From Bradyrhizobium ivorense (lineage in GTDB: Bacteria > Pseudomonadota > Alphaproteobacteria > Rhizobiales > Xanthobacteraceae), in NCBI RefSeq assembly GCF_900696085.1, contig NZ_CAADFC020000033.1, positions 372,001 to 436,000 on the forward strand: a DNA stretch of 64,000 bases. Direction: 5' to 3'. Each line of letters starts with the position of its first letter. Within the stretch, counting starts at the first letter, position 1. Shown here piece by piece: positions 36,631 to 46,021 of the stretch. The notes under the pieces are model-generated. The model was not told the origin of the DNA and did no database searches. It worked only from the letters and a program-made list of their open reading frames with translations. A program made the translations under genes and the position numbers.

Positions 36631-38592
36631 ATGCGTACCTACCTGAGTTCATATTTCGCGAAACTGTTCGCCGGCGATCTGGCGGCCTTCGGTGCACCAC
36701 CGACGGATGAAGCGTTGGCCGGCCACATCCGTGCCGAGCAGGTCTCGCTGGTGCTCGGCTATTCCTTCGGCATCATGCTCGCCAATGCCTGCAACGCGCT
36801 GGTGCTCGCGGTCGCGCTGTGGCAATCGCCCGACTGGATCTTTGCGCTGGTGTGGGCAACCGCCGTAAGCTGCGCTGCGCTGTTCTTCGGCCTGCAGGCG
36901 CGCGCCGCGCGACGGATCGCCAAGCCGCAATTCGTCTCGCGCCGGGCCATGTACCGGCTGGTGCGCAACGCACTGGCGCTCGGCACCGCCTGGGGCATCG
37001 TTCCGGTGGCGTTCTTCGCCGACGCTTCCAGCGGCGCGCAATTGGTGATCACCTGCCTGTGCGCCGGAATGCTGGCCGGCGGCGCCCTCGCCTTCGCCAC
37101 CATCCCGATCGCGGCGATCGCATTCACCGCGCCGATCTTCGTCGGCACCGCGATCTGCCTCGGCCGCGAGGGCGACTACGTCTATCTCCTGGTCGCCGCT
37201 TTGGTCGTGGTCTACGGCACCGTGCTGCTGCGCGGCGTCTTCGTCAACGCGTTCGAGTTCCGGCGGCGGATCATCGCCCAGCACGAAGCGGAACGGACGG
37301 TGCGGCAGGATTCGCTGACCCATCTGCCGAACCGCGTCGCCTTCAACGAAGCGCTCGATGGCGCGCTGAAGCGGCTGGACCGCTCCGGCGAAGAATTCGC
37401 CGTGCTGATGCTCGATCTTGACCGTTTCAAGGAGGTGAACGAGAGGTTCGGCCGTCCGGCCGGCGACGAATTTCTGGTGCAGGTCGCAGCGAGGCTGCAG
37501 CGCTGCACGCGCGCGAGCGAGCACGTCGCGCGCATCGGCGGCGACGAGTTTGCGCTGATCATGTCCAATCTGGCCCGGCCCGAGGATGCGCTCGCCATCG
37601 CCGAGCGTTTCGTTGCGGCTTTTGCCGACCCGTTCGTGGTCGAGGGATACGAGGTCACTGGCGCGACCAGCGTCGGCATTGTGCTGGCGCCGCGCGACGG
37701 CAACACGCCGCATGACCTGCTCAAGCATGTCGACACGGCGCTCTATCGCGCCAAGAAGTCCGGGCCCGGAACGATCTGCTTCTTCGAGGCCAGCGACGAC
37801 ACGTCGGCGCGCGAGCGCCGCGCCTTGCAACACGACCTCGAACACGCGATCGAGGCCGACGAGCTGTTCCTGGTCTATCAGCCGTTCCTGGACATCCGCC
37901 AGGGCCGCATCACCGGCTTCGAGGCGCTGCTGCGCTGGCAGCACCCGGTGCGCGGCCTGATCCCGCCGAGCGTCTTCATTCCGATCGCCGAGGAGAGTGG
38001 ACTGATCCACCAGCTCGGCGAATGGGTGGTGCGCCGCGCCTGCGCGATGCTGGCGCGCTGGCCTGACGGCATCAGGATCGCGGTGAACTTCTCCGCGGTC
38101 CAGTTCCAGAATGTCGGCATCCTGCAGACCATCGTCGAGGCGCTCGCAGAAGCGAAGGTCGCGCCCGACCGGCTCGAAATCGAGATCACCGAATCGATGC
38201 TGATCTCGAAATACGGCGCGGCGCCCGCGATCCTGAACTCGCTGCTCGAGCTGGGGCTGACGGTCGCGCTCGACGATTTCGGCACCGGTTTCTCGTCGCT
38301 GACGTACTTGCGCAAGCTGCCGTTCAGCCGCATCAAGATCGATCAGTCGTTCATCCGCGATATGCTGACCCAGCCGGACTGCGCCGCGATCGTCAAATCG
38401 GTGATCGGCCTCGCGCAGGAGCTCAAGATCGGCGTCGTCGCCGAGGGCGTCGAGACGGTCGACCAGCTCGAATATCTCAGGCAGACCAGCTGCGACGAGG
38501 TGCAGGGCTATCTGATCGGCCGCCCGATGTCGGCGAGCGAGATCGCCAGCATGCTCGACACCAAGCCGCGGCAGTCCGTGCACGCCGCGTAG
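36631..38592 (+). CDS. Membrane GGDEF/EAL cyclic di-GMP protein
   Basis: 653 residues. Several membrane helices (about 45-205), then GGDEF (about 225-390) with the catalytic motif ARIGGDEFAL and EAL (about 405-645) with GFEALLRWQHP, EITESMLIS and DDFGTGFSSLTYL. Both domains keep their catalytic residues, so it may both make and degrade cyclic di-GMP. I place the start at the ATG at 36631; a GTG immediately before it (36628) is also in frame. An adjacent partner was not identified. Confidence 0.9.
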   Translation: MRTYLSSYFAKLFAGDLAAFGAPPTDEALAGHIRAEQVSLVLGYSFGIMLANACNALVLAVALWQSPDWIFALVWATAVSCAALFFGLQARAARRIAKPQFVSRRAMYRLVRNALALGTAWGIVPVAFFADASSGAQLVITCLCAGMLAGGALAFATIPIAAIAFTAPIFVGTAICLGREGDYVYLLVAALVVVYGTVLLRGVFVNAFEFRRRIIAQHEAERTVRQDSLTHLPNRVAFNEALDGALKRLDRSGEEFAVLMLDLDRFKEVNERFGRPAGDEFLVQVAARLQRCTRASEHVARIGGDEFALIMSNLARPEDALAIAERFVAAFADPFVVEGYEVTGATSVGIVLAPRDGNTPHDLLKHVDTALYRAKKSGPGTICFFEASDDTSARERRALQHDLEHAIEADELFLVYQPFLDIRQGRITGFEALLRWQHPVRGLIPPSVFIPIAEESGLIHQLGEWVVRRACAMLARWPDGIRIAVNFSAVQFQNVGILQTIVEALAEAKVAPDRLEIEITESMLISKYGAAPAILNSLLELGLTVALDDFGTGFSSLTYLRKLPFSRIKIDQSFIRDMLTQPDCAAIVKSVIGLAQELKIGVVAEGVETVDQLEYLRQTSCDEVQGYLIGRPMSASEIASMLDTKPRQSVHAA

Positions 38593-38636
38593 CGCGGGAT
38601 GAAGTTAGGTTAAATCTGTTTGACCGCGGGCTCGTC

Positions 38637-38758
38637 CACCTCTCCCCGACGGGGAGAGGTCGATTTGCGCAGCAAATCGGGTGAGGGGTCGCGGCTCCAA
38701 CGAGAGACCGTAACCCCTCACCCGGCGCTGCGCGCCGACCTCTCCCAAGGGAGAGGTG
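38637..38758. repeat. 122-bp palindromic repeat, family A copy 3 (inverted)
   Basis: The reverse complement matches 1271-1392 with about seven differences. It lies between convergent genes (GGDEF/EAL and VanB-like) and could form a long hairpin. Confidence 0.88.
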
Positions 38759-38804
38759 AACTTCCGATGCCGCCCAGCTCAACCCACTCTCATCGTTCCA
38801 GCGT

Positions 38805-39785
38805 TCACATCGCATCTGCGCGGTGCAGCGTGTCGACCGTGACGGTGCCACGGGCGCGCGAGACGCAGGCGCAGATCTTGCGGCCTTCGCGCTTCTGGTG
38901 ATCGCTGAAGAAGACGTCGCGATGGTCGATCTCGCCGTCGACCTCGACCACATCAAGCGCGCAGACGCCGCATTCGCCGCGGCGGCAGTCGCTCATCACC
39001 TCGTGACCGGCGGCGTTGAGCACGTCAAGCATCGAGCGGTCAGGCGGGATCACGAGATCGACGCCCTCCTGCTGCAGCCGGACGCGGAAGGCTTCGGTCG
39101 GCAGCAATCCGCTCGATCCGAAGGTTTCGTAGCGCAGGTCGGTCAGCGGCCGGCCGCCGGCTTCCCAGGCGTGCCGCGCCGCGTCCAGCATCCGCATCGG
39201 ACCGCAGAGCAGCGTCATCGCGCCCTGCGGCAGCGCCGCGAAGGCCGCACCGAGATCGAGCCGGCGGCCCTCGTCGCCGGCATGAACGACCAGGCGCGAA
39301 CCGAGCAGCGCTTCGAGCTGATCAAGATAAGCGGCATCACCACGCGAACGCACCGCGTAATGCAGCGTGACGTCGGCGTTGCGGCGCGCCAGCGCCTGGA
39401 CGGCACCGAGGATCGGCGTGATGCCGATGCCGCCCGCGATCAGGCAAAAATGCCGCCGCGTCCAGTCGAGCTGGACCAGCGACGCCGGCAGCGTGATGGT
39501 GATGCGCGCGCCCGGCACGAGCGACCACATGTAGCGCGAGCCGCCGCGGCTATCAGGCGCGCGGCGCACCGCGATCCGGTAGCCTTGCGTATCGGCCTCG
39601 CCGACCAGCGAATAGGACCGCGTCTCGGGCCGGCCATCGATCGTGACGGCGACCTGGATGTGGCTGCCGACCGGATAGGGCGACACGTTGAAGCCGTCGG
39701 GACGCAGCAGGAATTCGCGAATGCCGGGCGTGAGATCCCGGATGGCGACGACGGTTGCGGCCGTCCAGGTGTCGATGAAGCGCAC
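38805..39785 (-). CDS. vanB: Vanillate O-demethylase reductase-like (VanB/PDR family)
   Basis: 326 residues. FNR-like FAD/NAD part (RSYSLVGEA; IAGGIGITPILGAV) followed by a C-terminal plant-type [2Fe-2S] domain, CRRGECGVCALDVV and a further Cys (ICACVSRA). It passes electrons from NADH to a Rieske oxygenase. It is last in the operon, 12 nt after the GntR gene. The vanA-like oxygenase at 40557 is the likely partner. The gene name is by family and context. Confidence 0.85.
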   Translation of the reverse strand: MRFIDTWTAATVVAIRDLTPGIREFLLRPDGFNVSPYPVGSHIQVAVTIDGRPETRSYSLVGEADTQGYRIAVRRAPDSRGGSRYMWSLVPGARITITLPASLVQLDWTRRHFCLIAGGIGITPILGAVQALARRNADVTLHYAVRSRGDAAYLDQLEALLGSRLVVHAGDEGRRLDLGAAFAALPQGAMTLLCGPMRMLDAARHAWEAGGRPLTDLRYETFGSSGLLPTEAFRVRLQQEGVDLVIPPDRSMLDVLNAAGHEVMSDCRRGECGVCALDVVEVDGEIDHRDVFFSDHQKREGRKICACVSRARGTVTVDTLHRADAM

Positions 39786-39797
39786 AAGCCTCTCCGT

Positions 39798-40553
39798 TCA
39801 ATCAGCCGCCGCCGATTTGATCAGCGCCAGCGCCGGCAACAGGTTGAGATGGGTGCGGTTGCGCAGCGCCAGCCGCAGATTGCGCGCGGCAAGCCGCGCA
39901 TGCTCGCGCATGATCGCCTCAGCCCGCGCGCCTTCGCGGTTCTCGATGGCGTCGACCACGATGCGATGATGGTCCTGCGCGATCAGCAGGATCTGCCGCG
40001 CCTCCGGCAGGGCCGATTGCGCCATCACGAAGCCGCTCGGCGAGGCGAACGGCAGCGCCGAGGCACGGTCGATCTGCCGGATCACCGGCGCACTGCGCGA
40101 CAGTTCGGTCAGCAGCGCATGGAAGCGCGCGTTCAGCGCGACGTAGGACGAGAACGCCTCGACCGAGATCGGGTCCTGGCGCACCAGGCCGTCGATCTCG
40201 TTGAGGCATTCCTTCAGCGGCTCGAGATCGCGCGACGAGACGCCGCGCTCGGCGGCAAAGCGCGCGGCGAGCCCTTCCAGCGTGCCGCGCAGCTCGATCG
40301 AATCGAGAATGTCGCGCTCGGAAAACGCCTTCACCATGAAACCCCCGGACGGGATCGCCTCCAGCAGCCCTTCCTCTTCCAGCCGCACCAGCGCCATCCG
40401 CACCGGCGTGCGCGATACGCCGGTCGTTTCGACCGCCTGCAATTCCGAGATGCGCTCGCCGGGACGCAAGCCCCCCGAGAGAATGAGATCGCGCAGCGCG
40501 AGCTGCGCCCGCACGGTCTGCGACACGGAACGATCGGCCTCGCGCTCGGCCAT
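39798..40553 (-). CDS. GntR/FCD regulator of the vanAB-like operon
   Basis: 251 residues. Winged-helix HTH at about 15-75 (LRDLILSGGLRPGERISELQ, then TGVSRTPVRMALVRLEEEGLL) and an FCD effector domain with metal-binding His at about 155-225. It sits between the oxygenase and reductase genes: 3 nt after vanA-like, 12 nt before vanB-like. In this setting it is probably VanR, repressing the operon until vanillate or a similar acid is present. A candidate operator is TGTATACC at 41707-41714. Confidence 0.85.
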   Translation of the reverse strand: MAEREADRSVSQTVRAQLALRDLILSGGLRPGERISELQAVETTGVSRTPVRMALVRLEEEGLLEAIPSGGFMVKAFSERDILDSIELRGTLEGLAARFAAERGVSSRDLEPLKECLNEIDGLVRQDPISVEAFSSYVALNARFHALLTELSRSAPVIRQIDRASALPFASPSGFVMAQSALPEARQILLIAQDHHRIVVDAIENREGARAEAIMREHARLAARNLRLALRNRTHLNLLPALALIKSAAAD

Positions 40554-40556
40554 GGC

Positions 40557-41618
40557 CTACTCCGCGGCCTGCAGATGTTGCGGCGGATTCTGCGGTGGAT
40601 TTTCTTGCGCCACCATGCGGTCGATCACGCGCCGCGCCCACATCGCGCCGGCGTCGATATTGAGGTTGTAGAACACCCGATCCGGATTCTCGTCCATCGC
40701 GCGCTGCTGCGCCTCCAGGATGATCTCGTCCTCGTGGAAGATGCCGGCGACGCCCTCGCGGATCTCCGTGGTCAGCCGCTGCTCGGTGAGGCGGTGATTG
40801 CGGACGAAGGCCCAGAAGTAGTGGCAGGTCTTGTCGGTCTCCGGCGTGATGGTGTTGAGCACATAGCCGTTGACGCCCTGCGCGCGGTCGCCTTCGGGCG
40901 CGCCGGTGCCGGCCGGCGCGACGCCGACGTCGATGTTCACGGTGCACGGCGCCTCGAAGCGGATGATCTGCCAGCGGTCGACCGGGCCCGGCTTCTGCAG
41001 CTGCTTGGCCCAGAACGGCGGCGGCGCGATGCCCTTCATCCAGCGCGTCACCGTCACGGTCTTGTCGCCATGGGTGACGTCGAACGGCGCCTCGGCGACC
41101 GCGTCGTTGCCGATGCTGGAGCCGTGCACAAAAGTCTCGTGCGTCAGGTCCATCAGATTGTCGACGACGAGGCGGTAGTCGCACTTCACATGAATGGTCT
41201 TGCCGTCGCCGGCCCAGGCGGGATCGTCGTTCCAGTGCATGTCGGGCACCAGCGCGGGATCGGCCAGCGCCGGATCGCCCATCCAGAGCCAGATGAAGCG
41301 GTGGCGCTCGACCACCGGATAGGCGCGCACGCAGGCCGACGGATTGATCGTCTCCTGCGAGGGCATGAAGGTGCAGCGGCCCTGCGCATTGTATTTCAGC
41401 CCGTGATAGCCGCAGACCACGGTGTCGCCGTCGAGCCGGCCCTTCGACAGCGGCACCAGGCGGTGCCAGCAGGCATCTTCCAGCGCCACCACCTCGCCGT
41501 CGCCGTTCCGGTACATCACGACATGCTTGCCGCAGATCGTGCGCGGCAGCAGCGCGTGCTTGATCTCGGCGTCCCAGCCCGCTGCGTACCAGGCGTTCAT
41601 GGGGAAGGGTTTTGGCAT
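40557..41618 (-). CDS. vanA: Vanillate O-demethylase oxygenase-like (Rieske, VanA family)
   Basis: 353 residues. The Rieske [2Fe-2S] cluster uses CWH (residues about 50-52) and CGYHG (about 69-73). The mononuclear iron site shows DNLMDLTHETFVH. Like VanA it has FPMNAWYAAGW at the start and LNIDAGAMWARRVIDRM at the end. It probably removes a methyl group from vanillate or a related methoxy-benzoate. The start at 41618 has GGAGG 5 nt upstream, and the open frame to 41672 is unsupported. First gene of vanA-gntR-vanB. Confidence 0.87.
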   Translation of the reverse strand: MPKPFPMNAWYAAGWDAEIKHALLPRTICGKHVVMYRNGDGEVVALEDACWHRLVPLSKGRLDGDTVVCGYHGLKYNAQGRCTFMPSQETINPSACVRAYPVVERHRFIWLWMGDPALADPALVPDMHWNDDPAWAGDGKTIHVKCDYRLVVDNLMDLTHETFVHGSSIGNDAVAEAPFDVTHGDKTVTVTRWMKGIAPPPFWAKQLQKPGPVDRWQIIRFEAPCTVNIDVGVAPAGTGAPEGDRAQGVNGYVLNTITPETDKTCHYFWAFVRNHRLTEQRLTTEIREGVAGIFHEDEIILEAQQRAMDENPDRVFYNLNIDAGAMWARRVIDRMVAQENPPQNPPQHLQAAE

Positions 41619-41704
41619 GCGATCCTCCGCATTGGATACGAGATGCATACAATAATCTGGACGAATAGGCAATATCCGCGGAAAGTCGGCAATTTATGGG
41701 GCCT

Positions 41705-41716
41705 AATGTATACCAG
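41705..41716. promoter_or_regulatory. Candidate GntR/VanR operator upstream of vanA-like gene
   Basis: AATGTATACCAG, centred on the palindrome GTATAC, lies about 90 bp upstream of the start. A related GCATACAAT half lies nearer the gene (about 41643-41652). The GTATAC core is common in FCD-family operators. Confidence 0.4.
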
Positions 41717-41834
41717 ATCATCCAAATGGCCGCCGAGCGACGCAAGGGGAATTCCCTAGCCGCTGTCGAGCCAGAACGATGGTGAGTGACCGGTATGGGA
41801 GGGTCGCCGGCAGAGCCGAGACGGCGCGGGCTGC

Positions 41835-42854
41835 TTACGAGTTCGAGGCCGAGCGGGTCGAGGCCGACTGGATGTCCTTGATGCTGACCACGACGGCGAT
41901 GCGCTTGACGGTGCCGTTGCGGTAGGCCTGCAGGAACTTGTCGTAGTGCTTGACCGAGATGCAGCCGTTGGAGTCGCCGTTCGGCCCGAGCATGTAGCTG
42001 TGCACCAAGAGGCCGACGCGGCCAAAGGTGTCGCTGCCGTCGACCGGGTTCATGCGCAGCGCCGGCACGCCGTGGAACAGCTTTTCGCGCGGCTTCATTT
42101 CATAGATGCCGGGCGGCGTCGCGCCGGCATTGCGCGCCTTTACGTGCGCGGGATCGTCGAGCAGGTTGCCGAGGCCGGAATGCGCCTCGTATTTGGTGCC
42201 GTCGGGCATGTACACCACGCGGGCGGTGATGTCGTAGACGGCGGTGCTGCCGTCGTAGCCGAGCGCGTTCAGATCCGGGCTCGGACCGGACAGCACGTCA
42301 TTGGGATCGATCGAAGCCAGCTGCAGCTTGGCCGGCATCATGTCGGCGATTTTCTGCAGGAAGGTGCGGTTGTCGGCCTGCTGGATTGGCGCAGACGGCG
42401 GTGCCGAAACATCGTTCCGCGCCAGATTTGCTTCGGCCGGCCGGGAGCGCGGCATCGGCACCGTGGTGGTGGCGACGGCCTGCGGAGGCGTGATCACAGG
42501 CTGGTTGGTCAGATCGGCCTGCGTATTGCGCAATTGACCGGCCAGCGCGTCCTCGATCCGATCGAACTCGGTGTTGAAGTCACCACGGTCCGACCGAATG
42601 CCGCGGCGCAACGGATAGTAGATCGACGCCGTGCTCAGCGTCGAGCGCGAGCCGAAGCGATCGTCGAAGTTCAGCGCAGCGCTGGTGTTGGCGAGGGCGG
42701 CTCCATGCAGCCAGGCGACGGGATTGATGCCGACCATCCAGGCGGCAAAACTCGACGACAAAGCGAGCGCGCCGACGGCGAATGCCGTGCTGCCCACCAA
42801 AGAAATGCCGCGGCTTGACTTACGCGCGGCAGCTTTCGTCGTACGTTGACCCAT
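41835..42854 (-). CDS. Tlde1/DUF2778 domain protein, membrane-anchored
   Basis: 339 residues. A short basic N-terminus and hydrophobic helix (about 18-48) anchor it, with a long Pro/Ala linker. The C-terminal DUF2778 (Tlde1-like L,D-transpeptidase) domain from about 215 shows GTKYEAHSGLGN, then HSYMLGPNGDSNGCISVK, with the His and Cys that would be catalytic. It may cut or cross-link peptidoglycan. The start is at 42854. No type VI secretion genes accompany it here, so a housekeeping cell-wall role is as likely as an effector role. Confidence 0.82.
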   Translation of the reverse strand: MGQRTTKAAARKSSRGISLVGSTAFAVGALALSSSFAAWMVGINPVAWLHGAALANTSAALNFDDRFGSRSTLSTASIYYPLRRGIRSDRGDFNTEFDRIEDALAGQLRNTQADLTNQPVITPPQAVATTTVPMPRSRPAEANLARNDVSAPPSAPIQQADNRTFLQKIADMMPAKLQLASIDPNDVLSGPSPDLNALGYDGSTAVYDITARVVYMPDGTKYEAHSGLGNLLDDPAHVKARNAGATPPGIYEMKPREKLFHGVPALRMNPVDGSDTFGRVGLLVHSYMLGPNGDSNGCISVKHYDKFLQAYRNGTVKRIAVVVSIKDIQSASTRSASNS

Positions 42855-43009
42855 TCATCCCCAAGTTCGGTGCGTCTCGGGCCAGTTACGGCCCCCTCCG
42901 GGATTCACCGATCACTCATCATATCAGGGAATTAGAGTAAGGCATAATCGAGACCGATCGGGCAACGATAAGCTTTTTAAGCATTTTTCCGATCGCACTG
43001 GCGCGCGAA

Positions 43010-45472
43010 TCAGGGCCGGCGGCGGCCGAAAGCGCCCAAAATAGTCCCGAATCGGGACGATTTTACCGTCAGGCGATCTTCTCTTCCCCGGAGGGTGAAG
43101 ACCGGGACCGGCTTTCCGATGGCATAGCCCTGGGCGTAATCGACCCCGATCTGGCGGAGTTCCTCCAGGATGGCGGCGCTTTCGACGAATTCCGCCACCA
43201 CCTGCTTCTGCATGATCTTCGCGGTCTTGGTGATCATCTCGACCATCGCGCGATCGACCTTGCTGTTCAAAATCTCCCTCACGAACGAGCCGTCGATCTT
43301 GATGACGTCGACCGGCAGGTGCTTCAGATAGGCGATCGACGACATGCCGGTGCCGAAATCGTCCAGCGAGAAGCTGCAGCCGATCTCGCGCAGCCGCGCG
43401 ATGAACTTCTGCGCCTCGTCGAGATTGGAGATCGCGCTGGTCTCGGTGATCTCGAAGCACACCTTCTTCGGCGGCACGTCGTGCTGCGCGAACAGCTCGG
43501 CGACGAAGTCGACGAAATCGCCATCGCCGATGGTGGCGCCGGACAGGTTGATGGCGTAGCCGACCACCTTGTGCGAACTGCGCCGGCGCTCCGCGATCAG
43601 CTCGAAGGCGCGGCGGACCACCCAGCGGTCGATCAGCGGCATCAGCCCGTAGCGCTCGGCGGCGGGCAGGAAGCTGCCGGGCGGCACCAGGCCGCCGCTT
43701 TCATCGCGCAGCCGCAGCAGCAGTTCGCGCCGCTCCTGGCCTTTCAGCGCAGCGGTGATGGGACGGATCTCCTGCTCGTAGAGGCAGAAGCGCCCTTCAT
43801 CCAGGCCTTTGCGGATGCGATTGACCCAGCTCATCTCGGCGACCCGGACCGTCAGATCGGTATCCGCCGGGAAATGCTGCTGGACGCGGTTGCGGCCCTT
43901 GTCCTTGGCGAGGAAGCAGGCGACGTCGGCAAGCTGCAGCGCGTCCTGCACGCCGGCGCAATCGCCGAGCCTGACCAGGCCGATGCTGGCGCTGATCCGG
44001 AAGCTCGAGCCGTCGTGCACGAAGCTCGATTGCTCGACCACCGCCCTGATCCGCTCGGCAACGTCGGAGGCGACATCGTAGGCGGCGGTGCCGTCGGCGC
44101 GCAGCAGGATGCCGAACTCGTCGCCGCCGAGCCGCGCCACCAGCCCGCTGCCGCCGACTTCCGCGGCCAGCAGCCTGGCCACGTGCTTCAACAGCCGGTC
44201 GCCGGCCATGTGGCCGCAGGTGTCGTTGACGATCTTGAACTGATCGAGATCGATCAGCATCAAATCGGCGCGCGCGGCCGCGGGTCCCGACATCAAGGCA
44301 TGAAGCTCGAACTCGAACTGCCGCCGGTTGGCGAGCCCGGTCAGCGCGTCGTGGGAGGCGGCCCAGGCCAGTTCCTCGACCAGCCGCCGCTCGGCGGTCA
44401 TGTCATGGATGATCATGACGCGGCCCGCCCAGTGCCCGTCATGCACGATCGGGGTTTCGACCACCGAGACCGGCACGCTGGACTGATCCGGCCGCACCAG
44501 GAGCCGCTGCTGCAGCCGCTCCTCGCCCTCGGCCTCGGCGGTGCGGAACGATCCCTGCACCGACTGCTCGGTGATGCTGAACAGCGACGACAGCAGCCGG
44601 TCGGTGACATCCTGCCCTGCCGCGATCATCCGCTCGGCGGCCGGGTTCATGTAGCCGACGCGATCCTCCGGCGTCGTCACGATGACGGCGTCGCCGATCG
44701 AGGCCAGCGTGAGCTGGGCGCGCTCCTTCTCGACCGCAAGCGCGGTCTCGGCGAGCCAGCGCCGCAACAGCATCCGCCGCGTATGGAACAGGACGATGCC
44801 GGCGAGGCAGGTTCCGATCAACGCGTTGACCAGCAGCAGCAGCGAGGAGACCTGGCGCGAGGCATGGCCGAGATGATCAGAGAAGCCGATCGCGAGGATG
44901 CCGAGCGCCGCGTCGACGGTACCGATCCGTTCCGCCCAGTGCCGGATGGTCGCAGCCGACGGGTCGTGCAGCGCAACGTCGTCCGCGGCCTCGTTGCGGA
45001 TCGCGATCAGCTGGTCGAGCAGGGCATCCGACTCCTGCCACGCCTTCACCGCGGCAGCGACGTGGTGCATGCCGCGGAAATATTTGAACAGCCAGATCAG
45101 GCCGCCGATGTCGTCGTCATGATTGCCCGCCTTGGCGAAGCCGGCGCGCGCCACCGCATCGTTGTTGCCGGGCGATTTCAGCGCGAGCCGCGCGGTGCGA
45201 TCGGCGAGCGGCACCGCGATCGCGGCGTCGAATTTCTTCAGATAGTCCGGCGTGCCGGTGCTGACATAGGACTGCAGGTAGTAGACGGCGTCCTTCTGCC
45301 CCTTCGACCACATGCTCTCGCCCGCCACATAGGCGCGCACCGCGGACATCACCTGGAGGCTGCCCGCCGACACGCTGGCCTGCAGCAACACGATCGCGAC
45401 CAGTGGCCCGACCACCCGCCACAGGGACCAGCTTCGGAACGAAAAGAACATGCCCAAATGCGCCCACCACAA
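43010..45472 (-). CDS. GGDEF/EAL protein with PAS domain and membrane anchor
   Basis: 820 residues. Two membrane helices (about 12-40 and 210-230) flank an extracytoplasmic sensor of about 170 residues. PAS (about 240-365), GGDEF (about 370-535) with the active-site motif LVARLGGDEFGIL, and EAL (about 550-800) follow. EAL keeps ELLLR (in place of EALLR), EITETSA and DDFGTGMSSIAYL. Both signatures look functional. The start at 45472 or MFFSFRSW at 45451 is uncertain. It faces a divergent region with no cyclic di-GMP target nearby except the PilZ genes at 49-50 kb. Confidence 0.88.
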   Translation of the reverse strand: MWWAHLGMFFSFRSWSLWRVVGPLVAIVLLQASVSAGSLQVMSAVRAYVAGESMWSKGQKDAVYYLQSYVSTGTPDYLKKFDAAIAVPLADRTARLALKSPGNNDAVARAGFAKAGNHDDDIGGLIWLFKYFRGMHHVAAAVKAWQESDALLDQLIAIRNEAADDVALHDPSAATIRHWAERIGTVDAALGILAIGFSDHLGHASRQVSSLLLLVNALIGTCLAGIVLFHTRRMLLRRWLAETALAVEKERAQLTLASIGDAVIVTTPEDRVGYMNPAAERMIAAGQDVTDRLLSSLFSITEQSVQGSFRTAEAEGEERLQQRLLVRPDQSSVPVSVVETPIVHDGHWAGRVMIIHDMTAERRLVEELAWAASHDALTGLANRRQFEFELHALMSGPAAARADLMLIDLDQFKIVNDTCGHMAGDRLLKHVARLLAAEVGGSGLVARLGGDEFGILLRADGTAAYDVASDVAERIRAVVEQSSFVHDGSSFRISASIGLVRLGDCAGVQDALQLADVACFLAKDKGRNRVQQHFPADTDLTVRVAEMSWVNRIRKGLDEGRFCLYEQEIRPITAALKGQERRELLLRLRDESGGLVPPGSFLPAAERYGLMPLIDRWVVRRAFELIAERRRSSHKVVGYAINLSGATIGDGDFVDFVAELFAQHDVPPKKVCFEITETSAISNLDEAQKFIARLREIGCSFSLDDFGTGMSSIAYLKHLPVDVIKIDGSFVREILNSKVDRAMVEMITKTAKIMQKQVVAEFVESAAILEELRQIGVDYAQGYAIGKPVPVFTLRGREDRLTVKSSRFGTILGAFGRRRP

Positions 45473-45604
45473 ACCTGCCGGGCAAGCCTAGGAATCGTGA
45501 CTTAACCTCACGTTGCAAAACGCGATGAGTTTGAAACGACTTGGTTGCAGTGAAATTGCGTCAAACTTTACGCGTCCGGGAGCGGAACCGGGCCGCGCCG
45601 CCGC

Positions 45605-46015
45605 TCACGGCTGCAGCGTTGGCGTGGTGTTCGGCGCCGGCGCCTGCTCCATCTCGGCCTCCTCGGGCAGCTTGTCGGCGTGGACGGCGAGCGGCGTGCC
45701 GATCCAGAGCGGATCCTCGGCATGATCGCGGCGCGGATTGGTGGTGTTGGGATGCACCAGGATGCTGAGGCTGCCGCGATTGAGCATCAGCCATGGCACG
45801 AAGGTCGGAAACAGTTCGGTGGCAAACGCCACCTGATACATCGCCTGATCATGCGGGCCGACCTTGATGTCGTGCCAGCGTCCGAGCGTGACCAGAAAGC
45901 GTTCGCCGATCCATTCGCGCAGCCGCTCCGCCTCGCCGCGGCTGGTCGCGGGATCGTAATAGACATGGGCGTGATAGCTCGCGATCTCGCCGATCGCGCG
46001 TGGCGCGTCCATCAT
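45605..46015 (-). CDS. DOPA 4,5-dioxygenase family protein
   Basis: 136 residues. Small single-domain extradiol dioxygenase fold (PF08883 type). His pattern: SYHAHVYYD near the N-terminus, [11 protein letters not shown] in the middle and LVHPNTT. The reaction in bacteria is poorly known; fungal relatives open DOPA between C4 and C5. The start MM is at 46015/46012. It lies 6 nt after the methyltransferase, so the two are likely one operon. Confidence 0.82.
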   Translation of the reverse strand: MMDAPRAIGEIASYHAHVYYDPATSRGEAERLREWIGERFLVTLGRWHDIKVGPHDQAMYQVAFATELFPTFVPWLMLNRGSLSILVHPNTTNPRRDHAEDPLWIGTPLAVHADKLPEEAEMEQAPAPNTTPTLQP

Positions 46016-46021
46016 CTCGAC

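Noticed and set aside
36649-38583. 644-residue open frame antisense to the GGDEF/EAL gene
   Set aside because: The opposite strand has full GGDEF and EAL catalytic motifs; this frame has only low-complexity sequence.
41835-42854. Tlde1-like protein as a type VI effector
   Set aside because: The DUF2778 domain is real, but no type VI genes or immunity gene are adjacent, so I kept the neutral cell-wall description.
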